In this document: piece by piece, positions 18,124 through 28,294 of the stretch
Layout of the letters: each line of letters opens with the position of its first letter
How positions within the stretch are numbered: position 1 is the stretch's first letter
Source of the DNA: Paenilisteria portnoyi
GTDB taxonomy: Bacteria; Bacillota; Bacilli; Lactobacillales; Listeriaceae
Direction: 5' to 3'
Length of the DNA: 64,000 nucleotides
Assembly: GCF_014322795.1 (NCBI RefSeq)
Contig: NZ_JAASTT010000005.1
Span: 87,151 to 151,150, forward strand
Made by a program: the position numbers and the translations under genes
Notes under the pieces: generated by a model
What the model was told of the DNA's origin: nothing
What the model saw: the letters and a program-made list of their open reading frames with translations, nothing else
The model's database searches: none

Positions 18124-19791
18124 TTATTTTCCATCAATATACGTTGTTTTGAATGTATAGTCTGGACCAAACGCATTTTTTTGTAGATTTTTCACGTATG
18201 GTTGTTGCAAGAATGCTTTCGCACGTTGGTAAAGTGGTTGAATGGCATAATCTTCATCAATTAGAATTGGTTCAGCTTTAAGCATTTCATCCCAACGACC
18301 TTGTGTATCACCGGCAAGTGGGCCTGCAGCTTGGTCGATAATTTTATCGTAAGCGGCATTTGAATAGCTCATTCTGTTTTGTGAGTTACCAGTTCTGAAC
18401 AAGTTCAAGAATGTTGATGGATCTTGATAATCAGGACCCCAAGCGCTTAGTGAGAAGTCATAATCTTGACTTTGATCATTTGCTAAACGGATTTTAAATG
18501 GTACGTTTTTAAGTGTTACTTTAAAGCCAGATAGGTTTTTCTCCCATTGGTTTTGTAAGAACTCACTTGATTTCTTAGCATTTTCAGTATCATCACTTGT
18601 AAACTCAAGGTTTAGAGAAGTAACGCCAAGCTCTTTCAAGCCTTGTGTCCATGCTTTTTTCGCTTCGTCTAAGTTATAAACGCCAACATCGCCAACTTCA
18701 TCGCGGTAGTCTTTGTTATCTTTAGGATCGAAAGTGAATTTCTTAGGAACTAAACCGTTAGCTGGGATAGAACCATTTTGTAGTACTGTGTCCACATAGC
18801 TTTGTTTATCAACAGACAATGCCAATGCTTTACGGATGTTTTTATTTGCTAATGGTGTTTTCTTACCATTACGTTCTTGGTTAAATTTAATGTAGAATAC
18901 AGAAGACTCTTCTTCTACTTTATAGTCGTCTTTATTTTTGTTTTGAGCAGCGTATTCAGCTGTCAATAATGCTTTATCTAATTTACTTGTGTTGTATAGG
19001 TTAACACTAGTTCCAGGATCTTGAACTACTTGTACATTGATTTTATCAAGTTTTACTTTGTCTTTATCCCAATATTTATCGTTTGGCACAAACGCCCAAC
19101 TTTTTCCTGTTCCATTCCAATCTGTTAATTTGAATGGTCCGTTGTAAAGGATGCTATCGCTATCTAAAGCATATTTGTCGCCTTTACTTTCAACATACTT
19201 CTGGTTAAGTGGGAAGAATGTTGGGAAAGCTAGTAATGAATCAAAGTAAGCAGCTGGTTGAACCAGTGTTACTTCTAATGTATTATCGTCGACTGCTTTA
19301 ATGCCTAATTCAGAAGGTTTTTTCTCACCTTTGATGATTTCAGAAGCATTTTGAACTAATCCATCAAATAAGTAGGAATAAGTTGCTGCTGTGCTTGGAT
19401 TAACGGCACGTTGCCATGAGTATACATAATCTTTTGCTGTTACTGGATCTCCGTTAGACCATTTTGCGTCATCACGTAGTTTGAATGTATACACTTTTTT
19501 GTCGTCGCTTACTTTTGCTTTCTCAGTAGCGCCTGCAGGTTGTGCTACACCATCTTTATCAAGTGCGTACAGACCTTCATTCGTTTGGTTAATTACGTTT
19601 AATCCAACTGCATCATCTGCTTTTGTACTATCCGCTGATGGGATAAGAGCCGACTCCATCAAGTTTAATTCTTGCTTGGAATCACTTGAGCCTCCACTAG
19701 ATTTGGAATCGCTTCCGCCTCCACATGCTGCCAGTACTAAGCTTAGTACTAATGTTAATCCTAAAACTAAAAACAATTTAGATTTTTTCAT
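18124..19791 (-). CDS. oppA: Oligopeptide-binding lipoprotein OppA (copy 1)
   Basis: A 555-residue extracellular lipoprotein that captures peptides for OppBCDF. The signal peptide MKKSKLFLVLGLTLVLSLV leads into the lipobox LAAC, so the mature protein is lipidated at Cys23. The SBP_bac_5 family fold is evident from ALSVDKQSYVDTVL and from GPDYQDPSTFLNLF. In Listeria OppA affects growth on peptides and intracellular survival. GGGAGG precedes the ATG. It has its own promoter and CodY-like box. A second paralogue lies upstream. Confidence 0.95.
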   Translation of the reverse strand: MKKSKLFLVLGLTLVLSLVLAACGGGSDSKSSGGSSDSKQELNLMESALIPSADSTKADDAVGLNVINQTNEGLYALDKDGVAQPAGATEKAKVSDDKKVYTFKLRDDAKWSNGDPVTAKDYVYSWQRAVNPSTAATYSYLFDGLVQNASEIIKGEKKPSELGIKAVDDNTLEVTLVQPAAYFDSLLAFPTFFPLNQKYVESKGDKYALDSDSILYNGPFKLTDWNGTGKSWAFVPNDKYWDKDKVKLDKINVQVVQDPGTSVNLYNTSKLDKALLTAEYAAQNKNKDDYKVEEESSVFYIKFNQERNGKKTPLANKNIRKALALSVDKQSYVDTVLQNGSIPANGLVPKKFTFDPKDNKDYRDEVGDVGVYNLDEAKKAWTQGLKELGVTSLNLEFTSDDTENAKKSSEFLQNQWEKNLSGFKVTLKNVPFKIRLANDQSQDYDFSLSAWGPDYQDPSTFLNLFRTGNSQNRMSYSNAAYDKIIDQAAGPLAGDTQGRWDEMLKAEPILIDEDYAIQPLYQRAKAFLQQPYVKNLQKNAFGPDYTFKTTYIDGK

Positions 19792-19810
19792 TAGTAAACC
19801 TCCCTTTTTT

Positions 19811-19868
19811 ATTTTTCAGAAAAATCATTTCGATTACTATTATACTCTAAAAATTTCAGCTTTGTAAA
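19811..19868 (-). promoter_or_regulatory. oppA promoter with CodY-like box
   Basis: On the minus strand a -35 TTTACA (19863-19868) and a -10 TATAAT (19839-19844) are 18 bases apart. At 19811-19825, just after the likely start, ATTTTTCAGAAAAAT (palindromic) agrees at 13 of 15 places with the CodY box AATTTTCWGAAAATT. Repression of peptide uptake by CodY in rich conditions is established in related Firmicutes. Confidence 0.72.
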
Positions 19869-20361
19869 TTATTTTTTCGAAATATACGAAAACAAGGATG
19901 AAAGTTATAAGTTATTGCAAAATTTCCGCAAGATAACCCAATTAGCCTATCGCAACACTTTTTCGTGTAAAAATGGACACATAAGATTATTTAGCTAAAC
20001 TATCTTACAATTTACTTTTCCCTTTTATTAAGTTTTCTGAATAAATAAATCGATTGAAATAATATCCCCCAGAGCTTCACTGTTTCAGATACGATATGTA
20101 CTTGAAAACAATTTCAATTTTTGAAAGTATAACGACTCGAAAAGCAATCCACTAATTTTTAGTAGGATTATATTTATTTATATACTTTTTTTCGTCATCT
20201 GTCTACATAAATACACTAAAAAATAAATAAACTTTTAAAAAAACTTTACAAAGCCTTAATATATGCCATTTCTAACAATTTATTCAATGACAGAAAATTT
20301 CACTAGTTTTGTTAGATATTCGGGATATTTAGGATTTCATTTCCAGTTCTAATATAGAAGA
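19869..20361. other. Long AT-rich gap between the two oppA genes
   Basis: Nearly 500 bases of very AT-rich sequence show no plausible gene on either strand. Apart from the flanking promoter and terminator I see no repeat or structured element. Confidence 0.5.
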
Positions 20362-20400
20362 AAGGCACTCCAAAATTGAAATTGGAGCGCGCTTTCTATC
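20362..20400 (-). terminator. Terminator of the second oppA gene
   Basis: GCGCTCCAATTT pairs with an AATTTTGGAGTGC stretch on the minus strand and is followed by CTTTCTT. It starts about eight bases after the stop codon. Confidence 0.7.
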
Positions 20401-20408
20401 TAGTTTAA

Positions 20409-22067
20409 CTATTTAATATCAATCCATTGATACGAGTATGGTGCACCGAATAGATGGGTTACGAATCCTGTCATTTTTGGATTTTGTAGAGCGGCTACAC
20501 CGTTTTGATAAAGTGGTGCTACAGCTGTATCTTGCTCAATTAGAATCTTCTCTGCTTGAAGAAGTGTATTCCAACGTTCTTCTGGTTTTGTTGCTAGTGT
20601 TGTTGCTGCTTCTTTTAGTAGTTTGTCGTATTCTGGATTGGAGTAGCTTGAGCGGTTGTAACTACTTGTGGTTTCGAATACACCTAGGAATGTGGATGGA
20701 TCTTGATAATCTGGGCCCCAACGCGCTAGTTGTAATTCGTATTGTTGTGTTTCATCCAATTTCAAACGTGATTTGTATGGAACTGTTTTGATATTGATTT
20801 TCAGTCCGTCTAAGTTGCTTTCTAGTTCATTTTGGATATATTCCGACATTTTCTTGCTGAACTCTTGGTCATCGCCTAGGAATTCAAGCGTGATATTGTC
20901 TTGACCTAATTCTTGTTTCGCTTTCTTCCAATATTCTTGCGCTTTGGCTTTGTCGTATGTTAGCAAATCGCCATTTTCTTTTCGGAAATCTTCTTTTGTT
21001 ACTGGATTAAATGTGAATTTCGATGGTACTAGTCCGTCGATTGGTTCGGAACCATTGGCAAGAACAGTGTCTACCATCGTTTCTTTGTTAATCACCGTTG
21101 CGATGGCTTTACGAGCATTTTCATTCGCAAAAATAGTTGATTTACCATCTAATTTCTGGTTGAATTTCAAGAAGTACACGAATGCATCTAGACTTGATGT
21201 GAAGTCTTTATCAGATTGTTTTTGTTTCGCATAGTCACCAGAAAGTGTTGCGCGGTCTAATTTTCCTGTTGTATATAGGTTAACGGCGCTTCCTGGATCT
21301 TTAATGACTTGTAAGTTAATTTTATCGAGGTTGATGTCGCCTTTGTTCCAATACTTGCTATTCTTCTCGTAAGACCATGATTTGCTCGTATTTGTCCAGC
21401 CTTTCATCGTGAATGGGCCGTTGTAAATCATGTGATCGCTATCTTTTGCGTAGTCGGCACCTTGCTTCTCAACATATTCCTCGTTTTGTGGATAGAATGT
21501 TGGGAATGTTAGGAGCGAATGGAAATATGGCACGGGCTGTTCTAGCGTTACTTCAAGCGTTGTATCGTCAATTGCCTTCACGCCTAGTTCTTCCGGTTTC
21601 ATTTCGCCAGCTGTGATTTGAGCTGCATTTTTTACTACACCGCTAAAAATGACAGCGTACTCTGCAGCCGTTTTTGGATCTACTATTTTTCTCCATGAAT
21701 ATACGAAATCATTGGCTGTCACAGGTGTGCCGTCTGACCATTTGGCATCATCGCGCAGTTTGATTGTGTAAACGGTTTGATCGTCATTGATTTGTGGATC
21801 TTCTTTTGCAACGCCGGGTTGTACTTGATCGTCTTTATCCAAGTAGTATAGGCCTTCGAAAACAGTGTTTTGAGCCGTAAAACTAACACCGTCTGTCCCT
21901 TTTTTAGAATCCATCGACGGAATTTCAGCCGATTCCATTAGATTGACCGTCTTCTTGCCTGACGTGCTGACACTGTCTTTCGTGCTATCGCTGCCTCCAC
22001 ACGCCACAAGTACCGCGGACATAATGGTTAGCATCAATAGTAATACCCAACTTTTCTTCAACTTCAT
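20409..22067 (-). CDS. Oligopeptide-binding lipoprotein, OppA paralogue
   Basis: A 552-residue paralogue of the neighbouring OppA. The signal peptide MKLKKSWVLLLMLTIMSAV ends in the lipobox LVAC (Cys22). The same landmarks recur, for example ATVINKETMVDTVLANGS and GPDYQDPSTFLGVF. Divergence is largest in the ligand-facing middle, so it may accept other peptides. It has its own CodY-like box and terminator and so is transcribed apart from oppA but should feed the same permease. Listeria monocytogenes has, as I recall, a single oppA here, so this copy looks like a duplication. Confidence 0.9.
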   Translation of the reverse strand: MKLKKSWVLLLMLTIMSAVLVACGGSDSTKDSVSTSGKKTVNLMESAEIPSMDSKKGTDGVSFTAQNTVFEGLYYLDKDDQVQPGVAKEDPQINDDQTVYTIKLRDDAKWSDGTPVTANDFVYSWRKIVDPKTAAEYAVIFSGVVKNAAQITAGEMKPEELGVKAIDDTTLEVTLEQPVPYFHSLLTFPTFYPQNEEYVEKQGADYAKDSDHMIYNGPFTMKGWTNTSKSWSYEKNSKYWNKGDINLDKINLQVIKDPGSAVNLYTTGKLDRATLSGDYAKQKQSDKDFTSSLDAFVYFLKFNQKLDGKSTIFANENARKAIATVINKETMVDTVLANGSEPIDGLVPSKFTFNPVTKEDFRKENGDLLTYDKAKAQEYWKKAKQELGQDNITLEFLGDDQEFSKKMSEYIQNELESNLDGLKINIKTVPYKSRLKLDETQQYELQLARWGPDYQDPSTFLGVFETTSSYNRSSYSNPEYDKLLKEAATTLATKPEERWNTLLQAEKILIEQDTAVAPLYQNGVAALQNPKMTGFVTHLFGAPYSYQWIDIK

Positions 22068-22112
22068 AACTTAATCCTCTCCCTCTTTAAAGTGTAGAAT
22101 CACTATATACTA

Positions 22113-22127
22113 TTTTTTCAGAAAAAT
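22113..22127 (-). promoter_or_regulatory. CodY-like box of the oppA paralogue
   Basis: TTTTTTCAGAAAAAT (centre at 22120) matches the CodY consensus at 12 of 15 positions. It lies just upstream of a TATAGT-like -10 near 22103-22108, that is, between the likely -35 and -10. Confidence 0.58.
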
Positions 22128-22311
22128 AAAGTATTTTTTATAAATTTGATTACTTTTATTTTTTTACATAAATGCAAATACCTTGCGCACGTTGACCTTT
22201 TGACGTATTAAAGCGTTAGAAATATTTATTACATATCGCGATGCTAGATGGTATTTTGAGTGGTTTTATGATAGAGTTAGGATAGAATTTTTTGATGGGA
22301 AGGTGGCATAT

Positions 22312-22662
22312 TTGCTCAAGCGTGTAATCATTTTTACGGTTATTCAGGAGATTTTAATATTTTTTCTGATGCTCTCTTTTTACTGGAATATCTCGTTACT
22401 TTATTATATAAATGTTTCCTTTATCGTAGCAGCAATTGTATTTGTAGTAGGTCTAATACTTTATGTGATGCAGTCTGGTTTCTTTGATTTAATACATACT
22501 GGCATGCGCAAAATTACGAGAAAAATGCGTCGGGAAGAGGAAAGTGAATTCGCGGATGTGCCGTTATCTGAGCTGATGAATGTCGGTTATGTGAGTCTTT
22601 TGCTTAGTTCGCTTACAGTGCTGGCAACAAGCTTTATTGCGCTCGCGATTTACTATAGTTAA
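22312..22662 (+). CDS. Small membrane protein, possibly DUF3899 family
   Basis: A 116-residue protein with three predicted membrane helices (residues 5-25, 32-55 and 95-115) and a charged stretch in between (RKITRKMRREEESEF). I choose the TTG at 22312, which has AAGGTGG five bases upstream; the GTG at 22303 is part of that binding site. It occupies the position of the hypothetical gene between oppA and trpS in Listeria. DUF3899 is my best guess from size and layout. The function is unknown. Confidence 0.68.
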   Translation: MLKRVIIFTVIQEILIFFLMLSFYWNISLLYYINVSFIVAAIVFVVGLILYVMQSGFFDLIHTGMRKITRKMRREEESEFADVPLSELMNVGYVSLLLSSLTVLATSFIALAIYYS

Positions 22663-22714
22663 AGCATTGACGCAGTGTTTATTCCTTGGTATTATTGAGT
22701 TATATAATTGAAAT

Positions 22715-22969
22715 GTGTTAGCAAAGAGAAGAGTATGGCTGGGTGACGCTTTTTAGAGAGTCTGTGGTTGGTGTGAACAGATAGCGACCTTGCTTGAATG
22801 GGTTCTTTGGCATCATTTGTGAATATGGAAGTAGCAAATGACGGGTTAGACCGTTAACTCTAGAGATGATTTTTCATTTCGCTAAGTGACTCTGTTTTGG
22901 AGTACTTAGGGTGGTACCGCGGATATAACGTTCGTCCCTATTTTTATGTGGGGATGGGCGTTTTTTTGT
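22715..22969 (+). promoter_or_regulatory. T-box leader of trpS
   Basis: The conserved T-box core GGTGGTACCGCGG lies at 22910-22922 and is followed by a terminator whose stem is made of CGTTCGTCCC and GGGGATGGGCG and which ends in seven T (to 22969). Stem I begins near the AGAGAAGAGTA segment at 22727. TGG triplets that could be the tryptophan specifier occur at 22799-22801 and 22808-22810; I cannot decide between them without folding. Uncharged tRNA-Trp should favour the antiterminator and switch trpS on. Confidence 0.9.
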
Positions 22970-22975
22970 AGTTAA

Positions 22976-23995
<1,020 letters not shown>

Positions 23996-23999
23996 GTAA

Positions 24000-24042
24000 A
24001 AATCCTGTCACACCTTTTAGAAAAGGGATGGCAGGATTTTTT
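24000..24042 (+). terminator. Terminator of trpS
   Basis: AATCCTG(T)CA pairs with TG(G)CAGGATT and is followed by TTTTTTT. It may also serve the converging ohrA gene. Confidence 0.85.
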
Positions 24043-24048
24043 TGCGTA

Positions 24049-24465
24049 TTAGATAATATTTAATTCTACTTCGATATTTCCGCGTGTTGCTTTCGAGTAA
24101 GGGCAGACTTGATGAGCGGTTTCTACTAGTTTTTGCGCCGTTTCTGCATCAACGCCTTCGATATGGACAGCTAGGACAACGCCGATTTTGAAGCCGTTAT
24201 CTTCGGGATCGCTATATAACGATACGGTTCCTTCTACGGTGCTTGCTGCTTCAATTTTTTGTTTGGACATCACGAGCTCTAGCGCACTATTGAAACATGC
24301 GGAGTAACCAGCTGCAAATAATTGTTCTGGATTAGAGCCTGAACCGCCCTCGCCGCCTAGTTCTTTTGGTGATACGATGTCTTGGAAGAAAATATTATCT
24401 GGAGAATGTACTTCCCCTTTACGTCCACCGGTATTGATTACTGTTGTTTCATATAATTTTTTCAT
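24049..24465 (-). CDS. ohrA: Organic hydroperoxide resistance protein Ohr/OsmC
   Basis: A 138-residue thiol peroxidase that reduces organic and lipid hydroperoxides. Both redox cysteines are visible, Cys57 in SACFNSAL and Cys121 in CPYSKATRGN, and an Arg in the GGRKGEV loop could be the catalytic arginine. The ATG at 24465 has GGAGG nine bases upstream. The start lies within the end of ohrR, so the pair is translationally coupled with the regulator first. Confidence 0.94.
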   Translation of the reverse strand: MKKLYETTVINTGGRKGEVHSPDNIFFQDIVSPKELGGEGGSGSNPEQLFAAGYSACFNSALELVMSKQKIEAASTVEGTVSLYSDPEDNGFKIGVVLAVHIEGVDAETAQKLVETAHQVCPYSKATRGNIEVELNII

Positions 24466-24913
24466 TTTTTGTTCCTCCATTATTTTCTTGAATTTTGGTT
24501 GTCAGTTCTTTTATTCCCTGTAACATCTGTTTATAATCTTGCTCGGTGAATGCGAGCTTGGAAATGCAGTCCGCCACACTTTCTAAAACGGCTGACTTCA
24601 TTTGCCCTGCTTTTTCGGTGAGCTCGATGTATACTTTTCGTTCGTCTTCCTTGCTGCGTGATCGCTTGACTAGTCCCATGCCTTCCATTCGCTTCAACAT
24701 CGGCGTTAAGGTTCCGCTGTCGAGTGATAGGTGGCTTCCTAGCTCTTTCACTAATTGCTTCGGTTCTTCCCAAAGCGCCAAAAGGACTAAATATTGCGGA
24801 TAAGTAAGTTGAAAAGGTTCCAATGCTTGCCGATAAAATTTCGTGAATTCGCGTGAAGCGGTATAAATCGAAAAACATAGTTGTTCGTCTAGGATTCGTT
24901 TTTGGCTTGCCAT
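24449..24913 (-). CDS. ohrR: MarR-type organic peroxide sensor OhrR
   Basis: A 154-residue winged-helix repressor. The conserved sensing cysteine is Cys13 in EQLCFSIYTASREFTKFY, the usual place for OhrR, and the wing helix region RSRSKEDERKVYIELTEKG-like sequence is typical of MarR proteins. Oxidation of the cysteine releases DNA. There is no clear C-terminal partner cysteine, so this is likely a 1-Cys type. GGAGG precedes the ATG. It shares an operon with ohrA and has a good OhrR operator in front. Confidence 0.93.
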   Translation of the reverse strand: MASQKRILDEQLCFSIYTASREFTKFYRQALEPFQLTYPQYLVLLALWEEPKQLVKELGSHLSLDSGTLTPMLKRMEGMGLVKRSRSKEDERKVYIELTEKAGQMKSAVLESVADCISKLAFTEQDYKQMLQGIKELTTKIQENNGGTKNEKII

Positions 24914-24926
24914 CGTTCTTCCTCCT

Positions 24927-24953
24927 AATTAATTTGTGCACAATTTAATTGTA
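24927..24953 (-). promoter_or_regulatory. OhrR operator
   Basis: On the minus strand TACAATTAAATTG, then TGCAC, then AAATTAATT forms an interrupted palindrome very like the OhrR box TACAATTnAATTGTA known from Bacillus. It lies immediately upstream of the ohrR binding site, which implies autorepression of ohrR-ohrA. Confidence 0.75.
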
Positions 24954-24987
24954 AGCTACTATTGAAAGAAATGCTAGTTTGTTGCTC

Positions 24988-25026
24988 AAAAAAAGAGAGA
25001 CACCTCAAAATTTGGCATCTCTCTTG
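24988..25026 (-). terminator. Terminator of fabF
   Basis: On the minus strand GAGAGATGCC pairs with GGTGTCTCTC and is followed by TTTTTTT, seven bases after the fabF stop. Confidence 0.87.
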
Positions 25027-25032
25027 CATTTT

Positions 25033-26271
25033 TTATTGATATTTCTTGAATACTAATGTTGCGTTGTGTCCGCCAAAACCAAAAGAGTTGGACATCGCTA
25101 CATCGACGTTCATTTCACGAGCTACGTTTGGAACATAATCTAAATCGCAGACTGGGTCTGGATTGTTCAAATGAATCGTTGGTGGCACGACACTATCGCG
25201 AATTGCTAGCACGCTGAAAATGGCTTCAATACCGCCGGACGCGCCTAGTGTGTGGCCTGTCATTGATTTTGTAGAGCTGATTGCGAGTTTTTTAGAATTG
25301 TCACCGAAAACGGTTTTGATTGCTTGTGTTTCGTAATCGTCGTTGTATGGTGTACTCGTACCATGGGCATTGATATAATCCACGCCATCTACGCCGATTT
25401 CTGCGTCTTTTAACGCCATTTGCATCGAACGAGCGGCACCTTCTCCGCCTGGAGCTGGCGCTGTAATATGGTAGGCATCGCCTGTCGCGCCATAACCAAC
25501 CACTTCCGCATAAATTTTTGCACCGCGGGCTTTGGCATGTTCTAATTCTTCTAAAATGAAAATACCAGCGCCTTCTCCGATGATAAAACCGTCGCGATCC
25601 ACGTCGAATGGACGACATGCTGTTTCAGGGTCAGAATTAAGTGATAGGGCTTTATTTGCAACGAAACCAGCCACAGACATTTTCGTAATCGGCGCCTCAG
25701 CACCACCTGTAATCATCACGTCCGCGTCACCACGTTGAATGACTTTAAACGCGTCACCAATCGAGTTTGTCGCAGTCGCACAAGCCGTTACGGTCGCTGA
25801 GTTAATCCCTTTTGCACCATGACGAATCGATACTTGACCACTCGCCATATCGGGAATCATCATCGGTACGAAAAACGGGCTAACACGGCGATGTCCGCGA
25901 TTTAAAAAGGTTTCGTATTGTGTTTCAAACGTTTCCATACCGCCAATTCCCGAACCAATCCAAACACCAACGCGCGTTGCATTCGAGTCGTCAATCGTTA
26001 AGCCTGCATCCGCAACCGCCATATCCGAACTTGCAATCGCGTAATGCGTGAAACGGTCCATTTTGCGCGCATCTTTCTTATCAAGGTACTTCTCAATATC
26101 AAAATCCTTCAATTCCGCAGCGATTTTAACTGGGAAATCATCCGGGTTAAGTCGTGTAAGTTCTCCAACACCGTTTACACCTTTTTTAGCATTCTCCCAG
26201 GCTGTATCGGCGTCATTACCTATTGGCGTAACGGCACCAACACCCGTTACTACCACACGTTTGTTCTCCAT
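25033..26271 (-). CDS. fabF: Beta-ketoacyl-ACP synthase II
   Basis: A 412-residue condensing enzyme that elongates acyl-ACP with malonyl-ACP in the type II fatty acid pathway. The Cys-His-His triad is visible: Cys164 in [10 protein letters not shown], His in [11 protein letters not shown] near 304 and His in [15 protein letters not shown] near 341. The ATG at 26271 has GAGGAG upstream; the frame is open for 11 further codons without a better site. It lies about 220 bases downstream of fabH and is probably transcribed with it. Confidence 0.97.
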   Translation of the reverse strand: MENKRVVVTGVGAVTPIGNDADTAWENAKKGVNGVGELTRLNPDDFPVKIAAELKDFDIEKYLDKKDARKMDRFTHYAIASSDMAVADAGLTIDDSNATRVGVWIGSGIGGMETFETQYETFLNRGHRRVSPFFVPMMIPDMASGQVSIRHGAKGINSATVTACATATNSIGDAFKVIQRGDADVMITGGAEAPITKMSVAGFVANKALSLNSDPETACRPFDVDRDGFIIGEGAGIFILEELEHAKARGAKIYAEVVGYGATGDAYHITAPAPGGEGAARSMQMALKDAEIGVDGVDYINAHGTSTPYNDDYETQAIKTVFGDNSKKLAISSTKSMTGHTLGASGGIEAIFSVLAIRDSVVPPTIHLNNPDPVCDLDYVPNVAREMNVDVAMSNSFGFGGHNATLVFKKYQ

Positions 26272-26490
26272 TTTTTCATCTCCTCTTCTACAATTATCAC
26301 ACAAAAAATAACTTCCGCTAATTTAGCAGTAGTTGGTCATACAAAAAATGCTATTACTAATAACAAAATATAAAAAGACACCTTCATTATATCATAAATA
26401 AAATACGATTTCTCAAAAAGACGTATTTCCTTCCTAATTTGAAAAATAGTCTGGGATTGAATCGTGCGTTATCCCAGACATTGTTGTGTT

Positions 26491-27429
26491 TTATTTACCC
26501 CATTTGAGGATTAGCGCGCCCCATGTTAGACCGCCGCCAAATCCGACTAATAGTAAATTATCGTCGTCTTTCACGCGACCTTCTTCTACAGCGTCAACTA
26601 ACGCTAATACAATAGAAGATGCCGATGTATTGCCGTATTTGTGAACGGTTTTCATCAGTTTTTCTTCTGGTAAGTCTAAGCGTTCGCGTGATGCTTCCAT
26701 GATGCGGATGTTTGCTTGATGCGGGATAAGCAAGTCTAATTCTTCTTTTGCCATCCCTGCTTTTTCGAGGACGCGTAATGATGCTTCCCCCATTTGACGT
26801 ACTGCAAAACGGAAAACTTCGCGGCCGTTCATGTACAATTTACGTTTTTCATTGAGGTTGAGGTATTTTCCACCTGATCCGTCTGAACCTAGATCAAAGG
26901 ATAATAAGCCACGACCGTCAGATACTGGCCCCATCACGATTGCACCTGCACCATCGCCGAAAAGAACCGCGGTACTGCGATCATCCCAATCTGTAATTTT
27001 GGATAGTTTGTCAGCGCCGACAATGACAATATTTTTGTATGCGCCTGTTTGGATGAATTGTGCGGCTGTTACTGTTCCGAATGTGAAACCGGCACACGCT
27101 GCTCCTAAATCCATTGCTGCGGCGTTGTTTGCGCCTAAACGGTCTTGAATAATGTTACCCACGGATGGGAAATTGGATTCTTGTGTTACTGTCGCCACGA
27201 TAATTAAATCGATGTCTGCTGGTGTTAATCCTGCGTTTTCGATCGCTGCTTTTGCTGCTTCATAAGCCATATCGTGTACATATTCATCTTCACGCGCGAT
27301 GTGGCGTTCTTCGATTCCTGTTCTTGAGCGAATCCACTCGTCGGATGTATCCATCATTTTTTCTAAATCTGCGTTTGTAAGGACGCGTTCTGGTACATAT
27401 TTACCTACACCTAAAATACCTGCATTCAT
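26491..27429 (-). CDS. fabH: Beta-ketoacyl-ACP synthase III
   Basis: A 312-residue enzyme that starts fatty acid synthesis from an acyl-CoA and malonyl-ACP. The triad is complete: Cys112 in [10 protein letters not shown], His in LIPHQANIR near 238 and Asn in KYGNTSASS near 268. In Listeria FabH prefers branched primers such as anteiso C5-CoA. The ATG at 27429 has GGAGG nine bases upstream. It is preceded by a roughly 300-base leader with strong hairpins and by a promoter that overlaps a FapR-like site. Confidence 0.97.
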   Translation of the reverse strand: MNAGILGVGKYVPERVLTNADLEKMMDTSDEWIRSRTGIEERHIAREDEYVHDMAYEAAKAAIENAGLTPADIDLIIVATVTQESNFPSVGNIIQDRLGANNAAAMDLGAACAGFTFGTVTAAQFIQTGAYKNIVIVGADKLSKITDWDDRSTAVLFGDGAGAIVMGPVSDGRGLLSFDLGSDGSGGKYLNLNEKRKLYMNGREVFRFAVRQMGEASLRVLEKAGMAKEELDLLIPHQANIRIMEASRERLDLPEEKLMKTVHKYGNTSASSIVLALVDAVEEGRVKDDDNLLLVGFGGGLTWGALILKWGK

Positions 27430-27549
27430 TTCGTATTCCTCCAAGAAAAATTAGTTGTGAAGCGCCTTAACTCGCTTCGGATATAACATATAAAAAAGTA
27501 TAATTGCTGGTTTTGCTAATGGTTTGGTGGTAACTTTGGGGGTTTTGAG

Positions 27550-27582
27550 CCTCGCCAATTTTTTTGTGGATAATTGGCGAGG
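27550..27582. repeat. 11-base perfect hairpin in the fabH leader
   Basis: CCTCGCCAATT (27550-27560) and AATTGGCGAGG (27572-27582) form a perfect stem with an 11-base loop. No T-run follows on either strand, so it is not a simple terminator. In the fabH message it would lie about 120-150 bases before the start codon. Confidence 0.75.
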
Positions 27583-27606
27583 GGGAGTTGGTATTTTCCC
27601 CAATCT

Positions 27607-27724
27607 AGCCTCGCACGCCACCCCCTCGAAAATAGTGACAAACACGGCAAAAGCCTAAGTGATGGCTTTCACCATGCTTGTCACTATTTCTGTCGGGGAT
27701 GAACCGGCGTGTTCGGCTTTTTTT
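27607..27724. ncRNA. Structured RNA element, orientation undecided
   Basis: A 12-base perfect inverted repeat (AAATAGTGACAA at 27630-27641, TTGTCACTATTT at 27678-27689) encloses a smaller stem AAAGCC/GGCTTT. Outside it, CACGCC (27614-27619) pairs with GGCGTG (27706-27711) and AGCC (27607-27610) pairs with GGCT (27715-27718), which runs straight into seven T. Read on the plus strand this looks like the end of a small RNA with its own terminator. Read on the minus strand it is the first part of the fabH-fabF leader. I do not recognise it as a known riboswitch class. Confidence 0.5.
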
Positions 27725-27767
27725 ATTACCTGGTCCTAATTTTAACAGAGATTCATATTTTTAACAA
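27723..27767 (-). promoter_or_regulatory. fabH promoter with FapR-like operator
   Basis: On the minus strand a -35 TTGTTA (27762-27767) and a -10 TAAAAT (27739-27744) are 17 bases apart. Directly downstream, 27723-27739 reads TTAGGACCAGGTAATAA, matching 12 of 17 places of the FapR operator TTAGTACCTAGTCTTAA as I recall it. FapR represses fabHF in Bacillus and Listeria until malonyl-CoA rises, so the position fits. Confidence 0.68.
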
Positions 27768-28090
27768 TAGAAATCTTCTAGTTTACTTTATCGTTTACCT
27801 ATAAACTTTAAAATAATCTATGATTGTCAACTTTAAATATTACATCGAATATTTTCCTCAAGGGTTCTATTTTCATAGTCAACTACCTTTCGATTTATCA
27901 CAATAATTGTATTTTATCATGATGGTTACTAAAACACGATTATCATGATAATTTCACAACGCCTTTTCCATTTTATTTATACGCCCTAGATTATTCTTAT
28001 ACTTAAAGCTATTCTTATCCTATCTTGCCATAAACAAATACTTGTTCAATCGCTCTTTTTTATGCTAGAATGAATCGAGGAATCCTTGAA
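27768..28090. other. AT-rich region between fabH promoter and yjzD-like gene
   Basis: No gene is apparent. Small palindromes such as ATCATGAT occur at about 27917 and 27942, without a recognised role. The promoter of the plus-strand gene at 28106 must lie near 28030-28080. Confidence 0.4.
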
Positions 28091-28105
28091 CGGAGGTGTT
28101 GTGTC

Positions 28106-28294
28106 ATGCGTTATATCATTACATTTTTCTGGGTGTTTATTTTAGCTCAAATGTCTGAGTATGTTGCGGCTTCGGTTATTGCAACGACTTACGATTTCAC
28201 AATGGGAACAATTATGGCGGTCGCTATCTCCATCGCGATTTTCTTAATTCCTGTATTGATGCCAAAAGAAAGTGAAACCTACGATATTAAATAA
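28106..28294 (+). CDS. Small membrane protein, YjzD/DUF2929-like
   Basis: A 62-residue protein that begins MRYIITFFWVFILAQMSEYV and has two hydrophobic segments (about residues 3-25 and 33-53) followed by a short polar tail. Sequence and size fit the DUF2929 family, in which Bacillus YjzD lies near the fabHF genes. CGGAGGTG lies 8 bases before the ATG. The function is unknown. A bidirectional terminator follows. Confidence 0.78.
   Translation: MRYIITFFWVFILAQMSEYVAASVIATTYDFTMGTIMAVAISIAIFLIPVLMPKESETYDIK

Noticed and set aside
27451..27645. A 64-codon minus-strand frame in the fabH leader
   Set aside because: It lies over strong RNA stems, lacks a proper binding site and its composition is not protein-like.
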